Below the pieces are notes generated by a model. That model made no database searches and was not told the origin of the DNA. It saw only the letters and a program-made list of their open reading frames with translations. Below are positions 25,739 to 35,865 of a stretch of 64,000 bases of DNA, piece by piece (positions within the stretch are counted from its first letter, which is position 1; every line of letters starts with the position of its first letter). Both the position numbers and the translations under genes were made by a program. This DNA comes from Saxidomus purpurata (taxonomy: Eukaryota; Mollusca; Bivalvia; Venerida; Veneridae): positions 9,587,194 to 9,651,193 of the forward strand of contig JAFMSR010000008.1 of assembly GCA_022818135.1 (NCBI GenBank), given 5' to 3'.

Positions 25739-26169
25739 TAACCAAGAATCATTTTTGGTTTTCCGTGTTATACACATTGTACAGTACTTAATTTATATTT
25801 CATTGTTGGTATTGCTTTGTTTATTTCTGTTTTCAAGGTCTTGTCCTTGGTACACAATAATTTTCGATCCACATCATCAGATATCGCTTGAAGTTGAACA
25901 AAGCGCAGATTGAATTATTTTTATTGTTCTCTCAAACAATTGATATTGTTGACCATGTTATTATTTTTCATTTAACGTACGTTTTATAATAAAACAAACT
26001 TCCCTGCCACCCATATATTTGTGAATCATTCATTCTGTGTCATATACTAAATGTCGCCCTATGCACATTTCGACCCGCGCTTTAGGTAAGGTTCAGCGTA
26101 AATCACGAAGGTCAAAAGTTGTTTTTAGGGGAGTTAATCTATCGCCCCCAGGCCTTCAGCGCCCACAGC

Positions 26170-26510
26170 GCTTTGATTTATTATGCCACCAAAGGTGTAA
26201 GAGCAGTGATTTTGTCATGTGTGAAGGGATTTCCAAATCATATTGCACAAATATTTAGCACTTCATATGAAGACTACGTGTCGCCTGCAAGACCCATGTC
26301 TCGAGCTCTACCTCAAAGGTCAAGGACATGCTAAGAGTTTAAAGATAGTGGGATCCTGAATATATGCACACACTCGTGTCCTTACTGTTACTTTGTCATG
26401 CATTGAAGGATTTTAAAATAAATTGGCACAAATGTGCAGCACATCCAGACAACTATCGCTTGCAGGGCCCACAACCTCACATAAAAGGTCAAGGTTACAC
26501 TTATAGTTTA
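26170..26510 (+). repeat. Molluscan-type interspersed repeat, two decayed units
   Basis: Two copies about 160 bp apart of the order: tttgtcatg, tgaaggatttt, ttggcacaaat, then cgcctgcaagaccca (or cgcttgcagggccca) and aaaggtcaaggacatg (or aaaggtcaaggttaca). No coding signal. Confidence 0.6.
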
Positions 26511-27059
26511 GTCATGGAATTCTAAAGTTTAAAAAGGTCCAAGTGTCTTGCGTGCAAACAAAATTAGAATAGGCGATGACTTCACATGTTTCAAACGTGA
26601 TAAACTTAAAATGTGTAAGAAACATGTTACTTTTACAATGATGATAATTAGCTCGGCAAATAAATAAAGATTCTGCTGGAAGGCTTTTTTTAAGAGGCCG
26701 AGACTTGATGGCGAACATGAAGCATTAATGCAGAACTGTATAAGAATGAGGAATGATATGCAACTATAACAGAGGACGATCCTCCAATAATCCTAGAACT
26801 GTAAACGACGGTATGGAGAATGGATATGGTCAATGTCCGAGTAACGAAAAAAACATACTAAAATATGCCCAGATGATTGAGTAAATTGTATGATTCTGAG
26901 CTGTTGTCGTATTTGAAATCATTCGACGTCATAGTTTCTAGTAATCTAAGAAACTTGGCAAGCGGAAGACTATGTATGTCATGTAGATCAAATTGATCTT
27001 AACGAATATATTGAATACTTTAAACCTGAAATTAAGAAATAAAAATTCGGGAGACCAAT

Positions 27060-27167
27060 TATTTATAAAAAAAAATCCCCCCCCAAAATTGAAACCCCCT
27101 TTTTTTAATATTTTAAAAAAAAAAAATAAAAACCAAAAAATTAAAAAAAAAAAAAAAAAAAAAAATA

Positions 27168-27244
<77 letters not shown>

Positions 27245-27320
27245 AAAAAAAAATTTTTTTTTTATAAAAAAAAAAAAAAAAAATTTTTTTTTTTTTTTTT
27301 GTTTTTTTTTTTTTTATATA
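27060..27320. repeat. Alternating poly-A and poly-T tracts
   Basis: Almost pure A and T runs, including about 70 T residues at 27171-27240 followed by A and T blocks that can fold on each other. Reading frames here are artefacts, and sequencing and assembly are unreliable in such a stretch. Confidence 0.9.
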
Positions 27321-27359
27321 TAAACTATGCAAAAATTGTTCTGATGGTTTTTGCCACCA

Positions 27360-27850
27360 GAGCAATCGCCTTATTATGAAGGTAAAGAGTTAAAGGCTAT
27401 GAAATGATTCGAACAAAATTGTACGTCGATATTTGAATATGGTTTTATCATTTGGGGATATAGTAATAGATCTATCATAAACAGAATACTTAAAGTTAAG
27501 AAAGAGCGGCCAAAATAATACTTCAGAAGCCCGCGCGAACACCTACCTAACAATTATTCCAAAAATCTACTCTGACTTTCCTTTGATAGTCCATGTAATT
27601 ACCATACTAGCGTCCTTATTTACAAAGCCTTACATATATGGCCCTTAATTACATTTCTGATTTGCTCCAATTTACTGAAAATAAATACTATCAACTAAGA
27701 TCTACTCAGACCGGAGATTTAAAACACATACATTTTGTATTATGTAAAACGGACTTTGTCAAACTTTCGTATTCCTATACTAGCATGTCGGTTTGGAATG
27801 ATTTACCACCGAGTATCAAAACTTCTTCATCTTTAAAAAGAATTTAATAA
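27360..27850 (+). mobile_element. 3' end of a decayed non-LTR retrotransposon (LINE)
   Basis: Translation gives the C-terminal reverse-transcriptase tail found in jockey/CR1-like LINEs: an FEYG...WGYSN-like piece near 27430, then YISDLLQFTENKYYQLRSTQ and SMSVWNDLPPSIKTSSSLKR up to 27847. Frames are interrupted and the 5' part is absent. Confidence 0.7.
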
Positions 27851-28364
27851 AACATTTGTATGACAGCGAAAACAGTTCTTAATATTGTTTGTATGTTGTT
27901 TTTTTTTCTACACATAAAGAGTGTTCCATATGACGCGCTCGATTGGGTTGAGATCAGTCATCAATGAATAATCATTCATCTGTGCCATAACAACGCCAAC
28001 ATCTTGATTTTTCAGCATGATAATGCCACATCTCATACAGCTATAGACACTGTAAATTTTCTTATAACAAATAACATTGATTTTATAACATTGAGGATTA
28101 TTTTTAGTTGTTAGTAAACTTTATACGAATTTATTTTAGTTCGATTACGAAGAAAGCTCTGTAGGACCACATTCGTAACAGATCTCATTTGTAAGAGGTG
28201 TTACAAATGAGATCGCATATGTAACAGGTGTTACAAATGAGATCGCATATGTAACAGAAATCAAGCACATATGTAACAATTTTTGAGACGAATGTGATCG
28301 ATGCCGATTTTTGATAATCGGTAAAAGGAACAAAAAAGTGCATTTTTACATCTGTAACATGTTT

Positions 28365-28515
28365 TAGCTCACTTATAAGAAGTGACAAAGTAAACTATTG
28401 TGATCACCCTTTGTACGTCTTCCGTCGTCCGACCGTCCGTCCGTTCACATTTTTCTTGTGAATACGATAGAGACAACATTAAAATTTGATTTTAACCCAA
28501 CTTGCACAGAACTTG
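28365..28515 (+). repeat. Left half of a split molluscan interspersed repeat
   Basis: Contains tagctcacttataagaagtg, a tgatcaccctttgtacg-like block, repeated gtccgtccgt, and ends at acttgcacagaacttgca. It resumes after the inserted element, at about 30075. Confidence 0.6.
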
Positions 28516-28641
28516 CACCGGAATAAGTAAATTATAAAAAAAATGAAAAAATGACACTATATGACATTTTTTTATAATTTACTTATTCCGGCACATCTTT
28601 TTACATTTTTCATATAATTTTCCGGAATAAGGGACATTATT

Positions 28642-29848
28642 ATGGGACCAAAAAGAGCTAAAATGGACGACGGCAGTTCAAACAGCTCACCGTCGGAATC
28701 AAAAACAATGTTGGACCAAAGACGGAGCAACAAACAGCTGGGAGAGGAGATAAGTTCTAAATTATCACTAATACTTACAGCTATTCAAGATTTAGCTAAT
28801 GCTATCAGAGAAAGTAATAATGGCTTACCTCAATTGAGAACTGAATCAGCGGCTAATGATATTTCAAAAGTAATAAAGGAAATTGATGAAAGTTTTCAGT
28901 CGAAATATGAACATATGGAATGTCCAAAGCAAGATAATGATAATGTTTTTGAAGTCGAGGCAATGCGTGTCAAAGCTGGAATTGCCGCATTATGGGAGAA
29001 AAACTTAAACGCAAGAAGAAACGCGTACTGGGGTAAAGTTAGAAATAATGGAAATTTAATATTTTATGAAAAATGGATTGCTGGGAGTCCTATTGTTATT
29101 CCCAGAAAATTCCAAAAGTTTGAATTTACGAATGAGAACGAAGACCAAAGGATGTTTAGGGAAAAATTAGTTATGCAAGACTTTCAAAACGAAATTGAAA
29201 TGATCAGATTAAGAGAAGCCTCATGTACTGAGAGAGTCCGAAAATTAGACAGCGAAATTGAGGAAATCATATTATCAAAATGTTCTGGTCGTGTGGCAGA
29301 ACATTTAAAACAATTGTGGATTCAAAATGTTACACGGAATGAAGTTATTTCACATAAAAGATGGAGTAACAATGAGCGATGGCTCAATTCATACGAAGTT
29401 AATTTCAAGCAAACATACGAAAACAATAATCCCTTTTTTAAGACAGGTAATTCCTACAAAAAAGCCAGACAAATACAACCAAAGTCATATGCAGATGCAG
29501 TAAATACCAGAACTAATCGGCAACAAAACAGACAAAAACAGCAGACAACCTAATAGGCAACCAAACAGACAATACAACAGACAACCAAATAGGCAACAAA
29601 ACGGACAATCCAACAGACAAAGAATAGAAAATGCCGATATTCAAAACTTTATTTCAAAACTTTATTCAAATTTCAGTGCTAATAATCGTCAACAACAAAA
29701 TAGAAGGGAATCTCAAAAACAACAAAGAAGACCTTGGAGGGACAGGTCTAACAAATCTCAGACAACTCATATAACAGATGTGGCCGCTCCAGAAAATTTT
29801 GATTCTTTTTTAGAGGCGGACCACAATTGGAGCAGCGGACATTTTTAA
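28642..29848 (+). pseudogene. Unrecognised element protein, gag-like, one frameshift
   Basis: I do not recognise this family. The open frame gives 303 residues (28642-29553). It starts MGPKRAKMDDGSSNSS and has a polar N-terminal part, then helical segments with several aromatic motifs (AALWEKNLNARRNAYWGKV, YEKWIAG, PRKFQKFEF, KQLWIQNV, HKRWSNNERW), and a basic N/R/Q-rich start of a tail (NTRTNRQQNRQ). The +1 frame then continues open to TAA at 29848 with NRQPNRQ repeats, RRPWRDR and a final HNWSSGHF. One extra A in the A-run 29534-29538 would explain the shift, giving an original product of about 400 residues. A helical core plus basic low-complexity tail suggests nucleic-acid binding, as in gag or LINE ORF1 proteins. 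There is no RT, integrase or transposase motif. Confidence 0.6.
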
Positions 29849-29869
29849 GCCTAAATTAAACAATAACTG

Positions 29870-29910
29870 ATGACGTCATCATTTTTGACGTTGTGTACAC
29901 ATGTGTACAC
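29870..29910. promoter_or_regulatory. Two perfect palindromes downstream of the element ORF
   Basis: GATGACGTCATC (about 29870-29881, containing a CRE core) and GTGTACACATGTGTACAC (29893-29910). The second is flanked by direct copies of tttgacgtt. They could be protein-binding or structural RNA elements; no function is established. Confidence 0.5.
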
Positions 29911-29952
29911 TACTTTGACGTTACGTTGCTAAGTAATTTATATTGTATGCTA

Positions 29953-29991
29953 TATTTGCCCTGATGATATAGTGAAACCGGTTGGCAAATA
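29953..29991 (+). ncRNA. Hammerhead-ribozyme-like motif (decayed stem II)
   Basis: The order is that of a type I hammerhead: stem I 5' strand tatttgcc (29953-29960), core ctgatga (29961-29967), a 6-nt spacer, core gaaa (29974-29977), a minimal stem III (ac...gt), the cleavage-site triplet gtt, and stem I 3' strand ggcaaata (29984-29991), perfectly paired. Short stem III forms are known from Penelope-like elements and retrozymes. The stem II spacer (tatagt) cannot form a helix, so activity is doubtful. Confidence 0.4.
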
Positions 29992-30023
29992 CAAAAAGAA
30001 AACTCATATAGTGTCATTTTTTC

Positions 30024-30029
<6 letters not shown>

Positions 30030-30073
<44 letters not shown>
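30030..30073. repeat. (TA)n microsatellite
   Basis: About 22 TA units at the right edge of the element at 28516-30075. Confidence 0.9.
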
Positions 30074-30074
<1 letters not shown>

Positions 30075-30075
<1 letters not shown>

Positions 30076-30720
30076 ATGATATCTCGGTTCCTTTCGAAAA
30101 CCAGCCATACCTGAGATGGCAATCATCACTGATTTTAGCCTTGTGAACGCGATAGAGACCACATTTTTTTTTATTTTGACTGAACTTGCACACAACTTAT
30201 ATATCTATAAGATCTCGGTTCCCTATTGCACCATTTGACTTGGAGTTACGGCCCCTGAATTGGCAAAAAAAGTGCTGATTTATCCTTGTCAACACAATGG
30301 AGACTGCATTTACTAACAGTCTTATCGCGACATTTGTCTCGGAGTTATAGCTGAAATGGCAAAATTTGCTTATTTTAGTCTTGAAACACAATAAAGACCA
30401 TATTTATTATTTAATTTTGAACGAACTTGTATAGATCCAAGTCACATATGTAGAACATCTCGGTTCCTTGCGAAAACGAGCTATATAGCACCATTTGTCC
30501 TGGAGTTATGGCAACTAAAATGACAAAATTTGCTGATTTAGCATTATGAACATGACAGAGATCACATTTATTATTTGATTTTGACCAAACTTGCATTGAA
30601 GTTATGTATAATTAAGATCTTGTTTTTCCTCGAAAAGTAGCCATATCACGCTATTTCTCTTAGAGTCATGGCCCGTAAAATGACAAAAGCGCAGATTTAA
30701 TAATATTTATGTAACTTGTG
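30075..30720 (+). repeat. Right half of the split molluscan repeat
   Basis: Units of about 160 bp: tatctcggttcc or agatctcggttcc, ttgtcttggagttatggc-like, gcaaaatttgctgattt, then aacacgatagagaccacattt, at about 30080, 30210, 30440 and 30610. It continues the family begun at 28365-28515. No gene. Confidence 0.65.
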
Positions 30721-31045
30721 ATGGTGCTTATTGCAGTCATTTAATGATGTTGCGATGCAAACCAACTGATTGAACATTTGCAGTATAAAACTCAACATGA
30801 TACATACGTGCTTCTCATGTCAACCCCCATGTTGGACAAACACATTCGTAAAACATTTTACCTGTTACGAATGCGGTTGCATACGTACGAAATATGTTAC
30901 AAATGCGATCTGTTACGAATGTGGTCCTACATGTGCTCCGTAGCTTATCTAATCCCTCTCGAACACTAATTCCAGATGTAATCACGCCCGCGAGAGGGAG
31001 GCAGCTGCTAACCATTTACAGCTTGGTAGACTGTAGACTGGCATT

Positions 31046-31109
31046 CAGTCCTTACATTTTCTATTTCTTACTCAATTAACTCCCTTTGCTGCCAAAAATG
31101 TAAGGACTG
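31046..31109. other. 15-bp perfect inverted repeat
   Basis: cagtccttacatttt (31046-31060) pairs with aaaatgtaaggactg (31095-31109), with 34 nt between. It stands alone just outside the composite element; it may be the stem of a small RNA hairpin or a remnant of a miniature transposon. Confidence 0.5.
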
Positions 31110-31129
31110 GTGAAAAGCGGATTTCATTT

Positions 31130-32790
31130 TCCCTAAATTCTGGGAATCGACCTTTTCCTGACGTCAAGCAATAATCACCTGGCAGAGAGAAACAGCTTGT
31201 GGTCAGTGCTAATGTTCCATATCTAATTTTATTATCTAAGATCAAATGATACTGAGAAATAAACTCTGGGGTTATGTGTCCTTTCTGTATTTTCCTGAAA
31301 TATATGAATTGAAACTTCTAAATCGTTTCAATATTTTTTAACAGATGTAAGTTTGTGTGAATAAACAGTGATTATTACTGATTAATAAAATTTGGTGCTG
31401 TAAGAAATCTTGTGTCAGTTACAAGAAATTTCAAGTACAATGTACAAAATTATGCAACTACAAGCCATTTTCTTCCGTATGAAATTATATCTAGGTACAA
31501 TGTATATATATGCTTGGCATAATTGTTAGAAAAAAATCTTTTAGTGCAGTGGAGCCTGTGAGTTCAAATCTCAGAGAATTCAATTTTACTCAAACTGAAA
31601 TGATCAATATTAATGAAGTTATTTTAATCTTTGAAAATATAACTTCAGAATACAAAGTATCATAATACTTGTACATGTATATTCTTATTGTATTATTGTA
31701 CGGCTGATGATTTTTAATTATAAAATGAGATCCTGAAAACAATTAATTTCAAATCAAAGAATGAATTGAGATAAAAAAGAATAAATGTGAAAATATATAT
31801 ATATATTACATTGTTTTACATCTAAATAAACACAGAAATCATAGATTTTACTGCTATTCAATAAATATAAAGTCCTGCAGAAATCAACTCTTGATAAACA
31901 AAAATCCAATGTAAAAGATTTTCCATCTGTACCTGGAACTGGTGATTAAGATCTTGTTACTCAATGTTTATTTATGACCCTCTAGGCAAATATCTCCCTG
32001 GTCAATTAATTGGCAGTCAGCTGTTGTTTCAAGTGAACAAGGGTATTGAATTTCTTTTGCCTGCCGGATTTCACCAGGCTAGATGATCAAGCCCTGTCAG
32101 TAGATATGGGCCAGAAAATATTCTGCTGAAATAATGAAAATATACTATCATCTAGCCTAGCGGCGAGGCTAGGTAGACTGAGGCACGTTTGCCCAAGGAC
32201 ACGTACCTTTTCATTGATGAGTCCTAATAAGAGGTGGTCGTACTCGTTATTAAGTGTTATTTTTGTTTTAACCCCACCTCACTTGCTCAAAACTTCCCCC
32301 CCGCCCCCGTGTATATAAACATTGAATCTTAATTTGTTAGAGGTGATATATAAATGCAGAAATGGGAAAAAAGGCATACAGCTATAGGAATAATAACCCA
32401 CTTCTGTGATTACTGAACAAATACATTTTTTATAAATATAGTCTGTTTTCTGAATCATAGTTTACATTTGAATTAATTAGATACTGTACAACGGAATAGG
32501 GAGTTGGTTCCCTTTAACAGTAGTTTATTTTTAGATATCGGTATGTTCCCTATATATAATTTTTAGAGAAGTTTCTTCTTTCATAGTTTAATTGCAAAGT
32601 CTGAATTAATTTATGTTTCATATTCTTAACTTTTATATAGCAAAAATTATAATATCAAAAGAGTTAAATGAATGGAAGTCATTGTGTAATAGCCAAATTA
32701 CTGCACATGCGTACAGATAATACTTTCAATATGCTAGAGTCATACCTGTACAATTGACAATAAAATCTTGAATAAATAGTTTTGAAAAAC
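31130..32790. other. Gene-free stretch
   Basis: AT-rich sequence without supported coding exons. A short inverted pair around the tctagcctag and gaggctagg motifs lies near 32150-32175. Nothing else is recognisable. Confidence 0.6.
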
Positions 32791-32800
32791 TGTACAAATC

Positions 32801-32962
32801 ATACTTACCTGGTACAGGGAGAACCGTGATCCTCAAGGCGGTTTCCCCAGGAAGAGGCCCTTCCATTGCACTTCGGTTGGGCTGACGACTGCGATAGCCC
32901 CAAATGTGGGTTACTCGGGTACGCAATTTATTGGTGTGGGGACTGCGTTCGCGCTATCCCTG
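32801..32962 (+). ncRNA. U1: U1 spliceosomal snRNA (variant copy)
   Basis: It begins with the 5' splice-site-pairing sequence atacttacctgg and has the expected order of stem-loops. Stem-loop II keeps the U1A-binding loop (ccattgcac, ttcgg). The segment gccccaaatgtggg matches stem-loop III. An Sm-like site (aatttattgg) precedes stem-loop IV (actgcgttcgcgctatccct). Its length, about 162 nt, is right. In stem-loop I the stem has a compensatory change (ccgtg with ggcgg), but the U1-70K loop reads atcctcaag instead of the conserved atcacgaag. So it is either a divergent expressed variant or a pseudogene. No obvious upstream PSE was recognised. Confidence 0.9.
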
Positions 32963-32999
32963 GAAATAAACTCATAAATCATGTTATGAAAAGGCTGTC

Positions 33000-33780
33000 A
33001 AATGCTGTGGTTAAATATAATAATGAACATTACTTTTCCCTAGTAAATTTCTCTATCTCATTTTTGGTAACATCTATTTTGCTGGGAACTTCAAAGCCCT
33101 TGGAATTTTTTAAATAAGCTGTGATAGAATAATTTATTGATATGATTAAGTCCAAGGAGCACAATTAAAAGTAGCTGTTATTTTACAAAAAAAAAGTCTA
33201 ACCGGCGGAAATGACCTTTATTTTGTACCAAAAACATTCCTAATTTTGCTTTTTAAATTGTTAAGTACACAATAGTAATAATGCACAGTATTTTTTCAAT
33301 GATATTGAAAAAAATAAGAAAGGTTTTATGGCAATTCTTTTTCGTGAAGAAACTGCTTGAATATGAATGAAAGACAAGTGTTAACATTGTTTGTAGAGTG
33401 AATAGAACATGGTTCTATCATTATCCTATCAGTAAATTAATTTTTCTACATCCGTAAATTTAAAGTGATCATGGAACTTTAATCTTATTACTTGTGTCTT
33501 CTTGAAAAATCTATGTATTGATTATTTTACGTACATTTAGCCTATTTTCGACACTATTAAAAATGTCTGCTAGTTGTAAGAAGTGCCCCTTTAAGAACTA
33601 TAAATAACTCTTCAATATGAAAAAGAAAGTATTGGGGTGGGGGTGAAAGACATACTTGCCAAACAGTTAATCAAGGCTGTCATGATCTTATTACGATTTT
33701 TATTAGGATTTGCAGGAACTGATTGCAGAGGACCTGAAAGGACAGGTTAGACTGCAGGATGTTTGACCAACACACGAAGA
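33000..33780. other. Gene-free stretch
   Basis: No supported coding region. A short acceptor-donor-bounded segment near 33709-33740 was considered and rejected. The rest is AT-rich. Confidence 0.55.
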
Positions 33781-33784
33781 TGGT

Positions 33785-34062
33785 CTTGTGGGTGGCGCGG
33801 TGGTCGAGTCGAATGGTTGACGCTCAGGGACTACCAGTTCGGAGGGCCCTGATTCGAATCCTGGATGGGGCACAATCAAAAACGCTTTTTAGTGTTGTAC
33901 ACCCATCTAGAGATGAACTGGTTACTGGTAAGAAAACCAGAGGTAGTATCACGTGTATTGGTGCTCTATACATAGGGCACGTAAGCCCGGCAGTGAGCAT
34001 CACGGGGTCTGCATCTGTCTCTCCAACCTGCGCCTAAAATAATAATAACAATAACAATAATT
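33785..34062 (+). mobile_element. tRNA-headed SINE of another family
   Basis: The head is tRNA-like (gtggcgcggtggtcgagtcg, with B-box-like gattcgaatcc) and looks serine-type because of its long variable arm. The body contains ttagtgttgtacaccc and gaactggttactggtaag. It ends in a microsatellite tail (aataataataacaataac). No part of the body matches the SINEs at 955 and 61376. Confidence 0.7.
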
Positions 34063-34414
34063 AACGAAGGTGATTCGAGGCCTTAAACATACACATATAC
34101 AAACATGCAAAATCAAAGCCAAGTGTACAAATACTGTACTAAGAAATAAAATGAATCACAACGATTTTTTTGCAGAGCATGTTTTCGACTTTAAATATAC
34201 CTATACCAGTATACATTTGAAGTATACAATTACAGAAGTTGAAATGAACACGAACAAGTTAAATGAGTTAATACTGTATGATGATATGTAATTTGTTATG
34301 TGTAACAGAGAAGAAAGTTTCGGTATATTGTACGGAAAATATATCAGCTCTTTCTCATTTCGAATTTGAGATTTTGGTACTCCTATAATAGTTTATTAAG
34401 CTGAAGTAGTTTTA

Positions 34415-34600
34415 TGCCTCCGAAGGAACTTCGAGGGGCAAATATATTAACCGACTCGTCAGTCCGTCCGTCTCCGTTTCTTTGTCCGGAGCATAACTGC
34501 AAACGTATTAAAGGGAATTACTTGAAACTTTATACAGTGATAGAGCACAATGAGAGGAAGTGCAGTGAACAAACACCTTGAACCTCTACCTTGCCTATTG
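34415..34600 (-). repeat. Reversed fragment of the 146-bp-unit element
   Basis: Contains gtccggagcataac and gagaggaagtgcagtg, the reverse of blocks in the array at 9349-10722. It is preceded by a hairpin (gcctccgaag, ttcgaggggc) and by gtcagtccgtccgtc. About one unit remains. Confidence 0.6.
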
Positions 34601-35449
34601 TTTCAATATTTTGGAGGTTTTTTTTTTTTTGGTAATTTTTCTCACAGATCAGTCTTCAGCCTGCTTCAATATGCTATGATTTATTCCAAAGTAAGGACCA
34701 CACTCTGTGCATATTCGTCACTTACGAGTGACAGCTCTTGTCTTAGTATTCACGATTTGACTTATTAACCGAGTTTTTATCACCGTACATACACATGCAA
34801 GTCACGTGAAGATAGAATAAAAATATGACCTTTACATATTTCAATTTTCCAATGATTAGATAATATGACACAGAGACTTGATCAAATGTCCTGATTGGGT
34901 CACAAATACTAGTGACGTTTCAGTAGTTTAAACTGTTGTTTTCCTAATACTTGATCTATCGAATGCTTTACCTGTGAGGTTGATATTTTCAACCATCGCA
35001 ATGGCTGGTGTTGCTGCGGAAAAGGACAGAAACTTTTTACAGTCATTGCTCCCACAAAAATACGACGCAAACTGTATTTAAATATGATTTTTTCGATGTG
35101 TTTTTGGTATAAGACGATAAAAACACCGGTCGGTGAAATTGCGGGAAACTTTAAATGAATCACTTTTACGGAATATAAATGTTAATATTATGCAAACTAT
35201 TGAAATAATGCATTCTATCAGTGAAATATAGTGTGCCGAACTACTATTTTCAGTGTTGCATATTGCATAATTTAGCTTCTGTTTAAATAGTTAGCATTCC
35301 TCATATGCGAATTCGCCGTCTGAATGGAGAAACGTGCAGATGATGATCATGATCTACACTGGTTATAAAGGCAGACTGAACTGGTGTCAAATGCAGCAAG
35401 CTTTGATCTCCTATTGTAAGTAATGGAGAATTTAATTTGAGTATGACGA

Positions 35450-35520
35450 GAGGAGAGGTGATGAAAGGAAAGGGATGAGGAGAGGAGTGGAGAGGAGAAG
35501 GGAGATGAGAGGGAGCCCTT
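35450..35520. repeat. GA-rich simple sequence
   Basis: Purine-only stretch of gagga and gagaggag motifs, about 70 nt, at the left edge of the tandem-repeat block. Confidence 0.75.
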
Positions 35521-35860
35521 TGTAGATAGCTCCGTATCCCCCTAGTTTCCCCGTAGCCCCGTGAATTTAGCCTCGAACCAAGAGTTCCCCGCAGCCCTGT
35601 GAAGTTAACCCCGTAGCACAATGTTCCCCCACAGCCCCGTGAAGTTCGCCCCGTAGCGCCTAGTTATACGAAGCCCCGTGGCACCTAGTTTCCCCACTGC
35701 CTGGTGAGTTAGACCCACACTCCTCAGTTTTCCCAATTAAAGTTGGCCTCGTTTCTCCTAGTTTCCCCACAGCCCCGTGCATCGTATCCCATATTATCCC
35801 AGCATCCCAAGTATTTCAGACTCGTGTCGTCTGGTATCCCCGCGACCCGTTGTCACCCCA
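35520..35860. repeat. Degenerate tandem repeat around CCCCGTAGC
   Basis: Imperfect units of about 50-55 bp built on tagtttccccacagccccgtg and agttagccccgtagc. It abuts the 45-bp minisatellite on the right. No stops are conserved and no protein family is evident. Confidence 0.7.
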
Positions 35861-35865
35861 TGTCA

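Larger units (their letters stand above)
28516..30075 (+). mobile_element. Inserted element with terminal hairpin, gag-like ORF and (TA)n tail
   Basis: It sits inside another repeat, which gives its borders: host acttgcacagaacttg on the left and tatctatgatatctcgg on the right. The left end is a near-perfect hairpin (28517-28541 with 28566-28590, ccggaataagtaaattata...) whose loop holds tgaaaaaatgacactatatg. The same 25 nt occur inverted at the right end (about 30006-30030, catatagtgtcattttttca). One long ORF lies between (28642 on). Then come two perfect palindromes, a hammerhead-like motif, and a (TA)n tail at 30030-30073. The combination of TIR-like ends, a single ORF, a hammerhead-like motif and a microsatellite tail fits a Penelope-like or other non-autonomous retroelement better than a cut-and-paste transposon; this is inference. 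Confidence 0.6.
28161..30930. mobile_element. 2.77-kb composite element with 34-bp terminal inverted repeats
   Basis: The arms 28161-28194 and 30897-30930 are inverted and match at 33 of 34 positions (gtaggaccacattcgtaaca...). Just inside the left arm are a 14-bp stem (28181-28194 with 28201-28214) and two 30-bp tandem copies (28201-28257). The outer flanks (ttcgattacgaagaaagct at left; cgtagcttatc at right) look like one SINE 3' end split by the insertion (compare 11950-11985). Inside lies a common molluscan repeat, itself split by the element at 28516-30075. Confidence 0.6.

Noticed and set aside
26993..27365. Lysine- and phenylalanine-rich ORFs
   Set aside because: They are translations of A and T homopolymers.
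28150..28260. CRISPR-like short repeats
   Set aside because: Eukaryotic context, directly adjoining 30-bp tandem units without spacers, and part of an inverted-repeat element end.
33709..33740. 30-nt micro-exon (ELIAEDLKGQ)
   Set aside because: It is bounded by AG and GT but has no partner exon in a matching phase; joining it to the exon at 25695 gives a stop.
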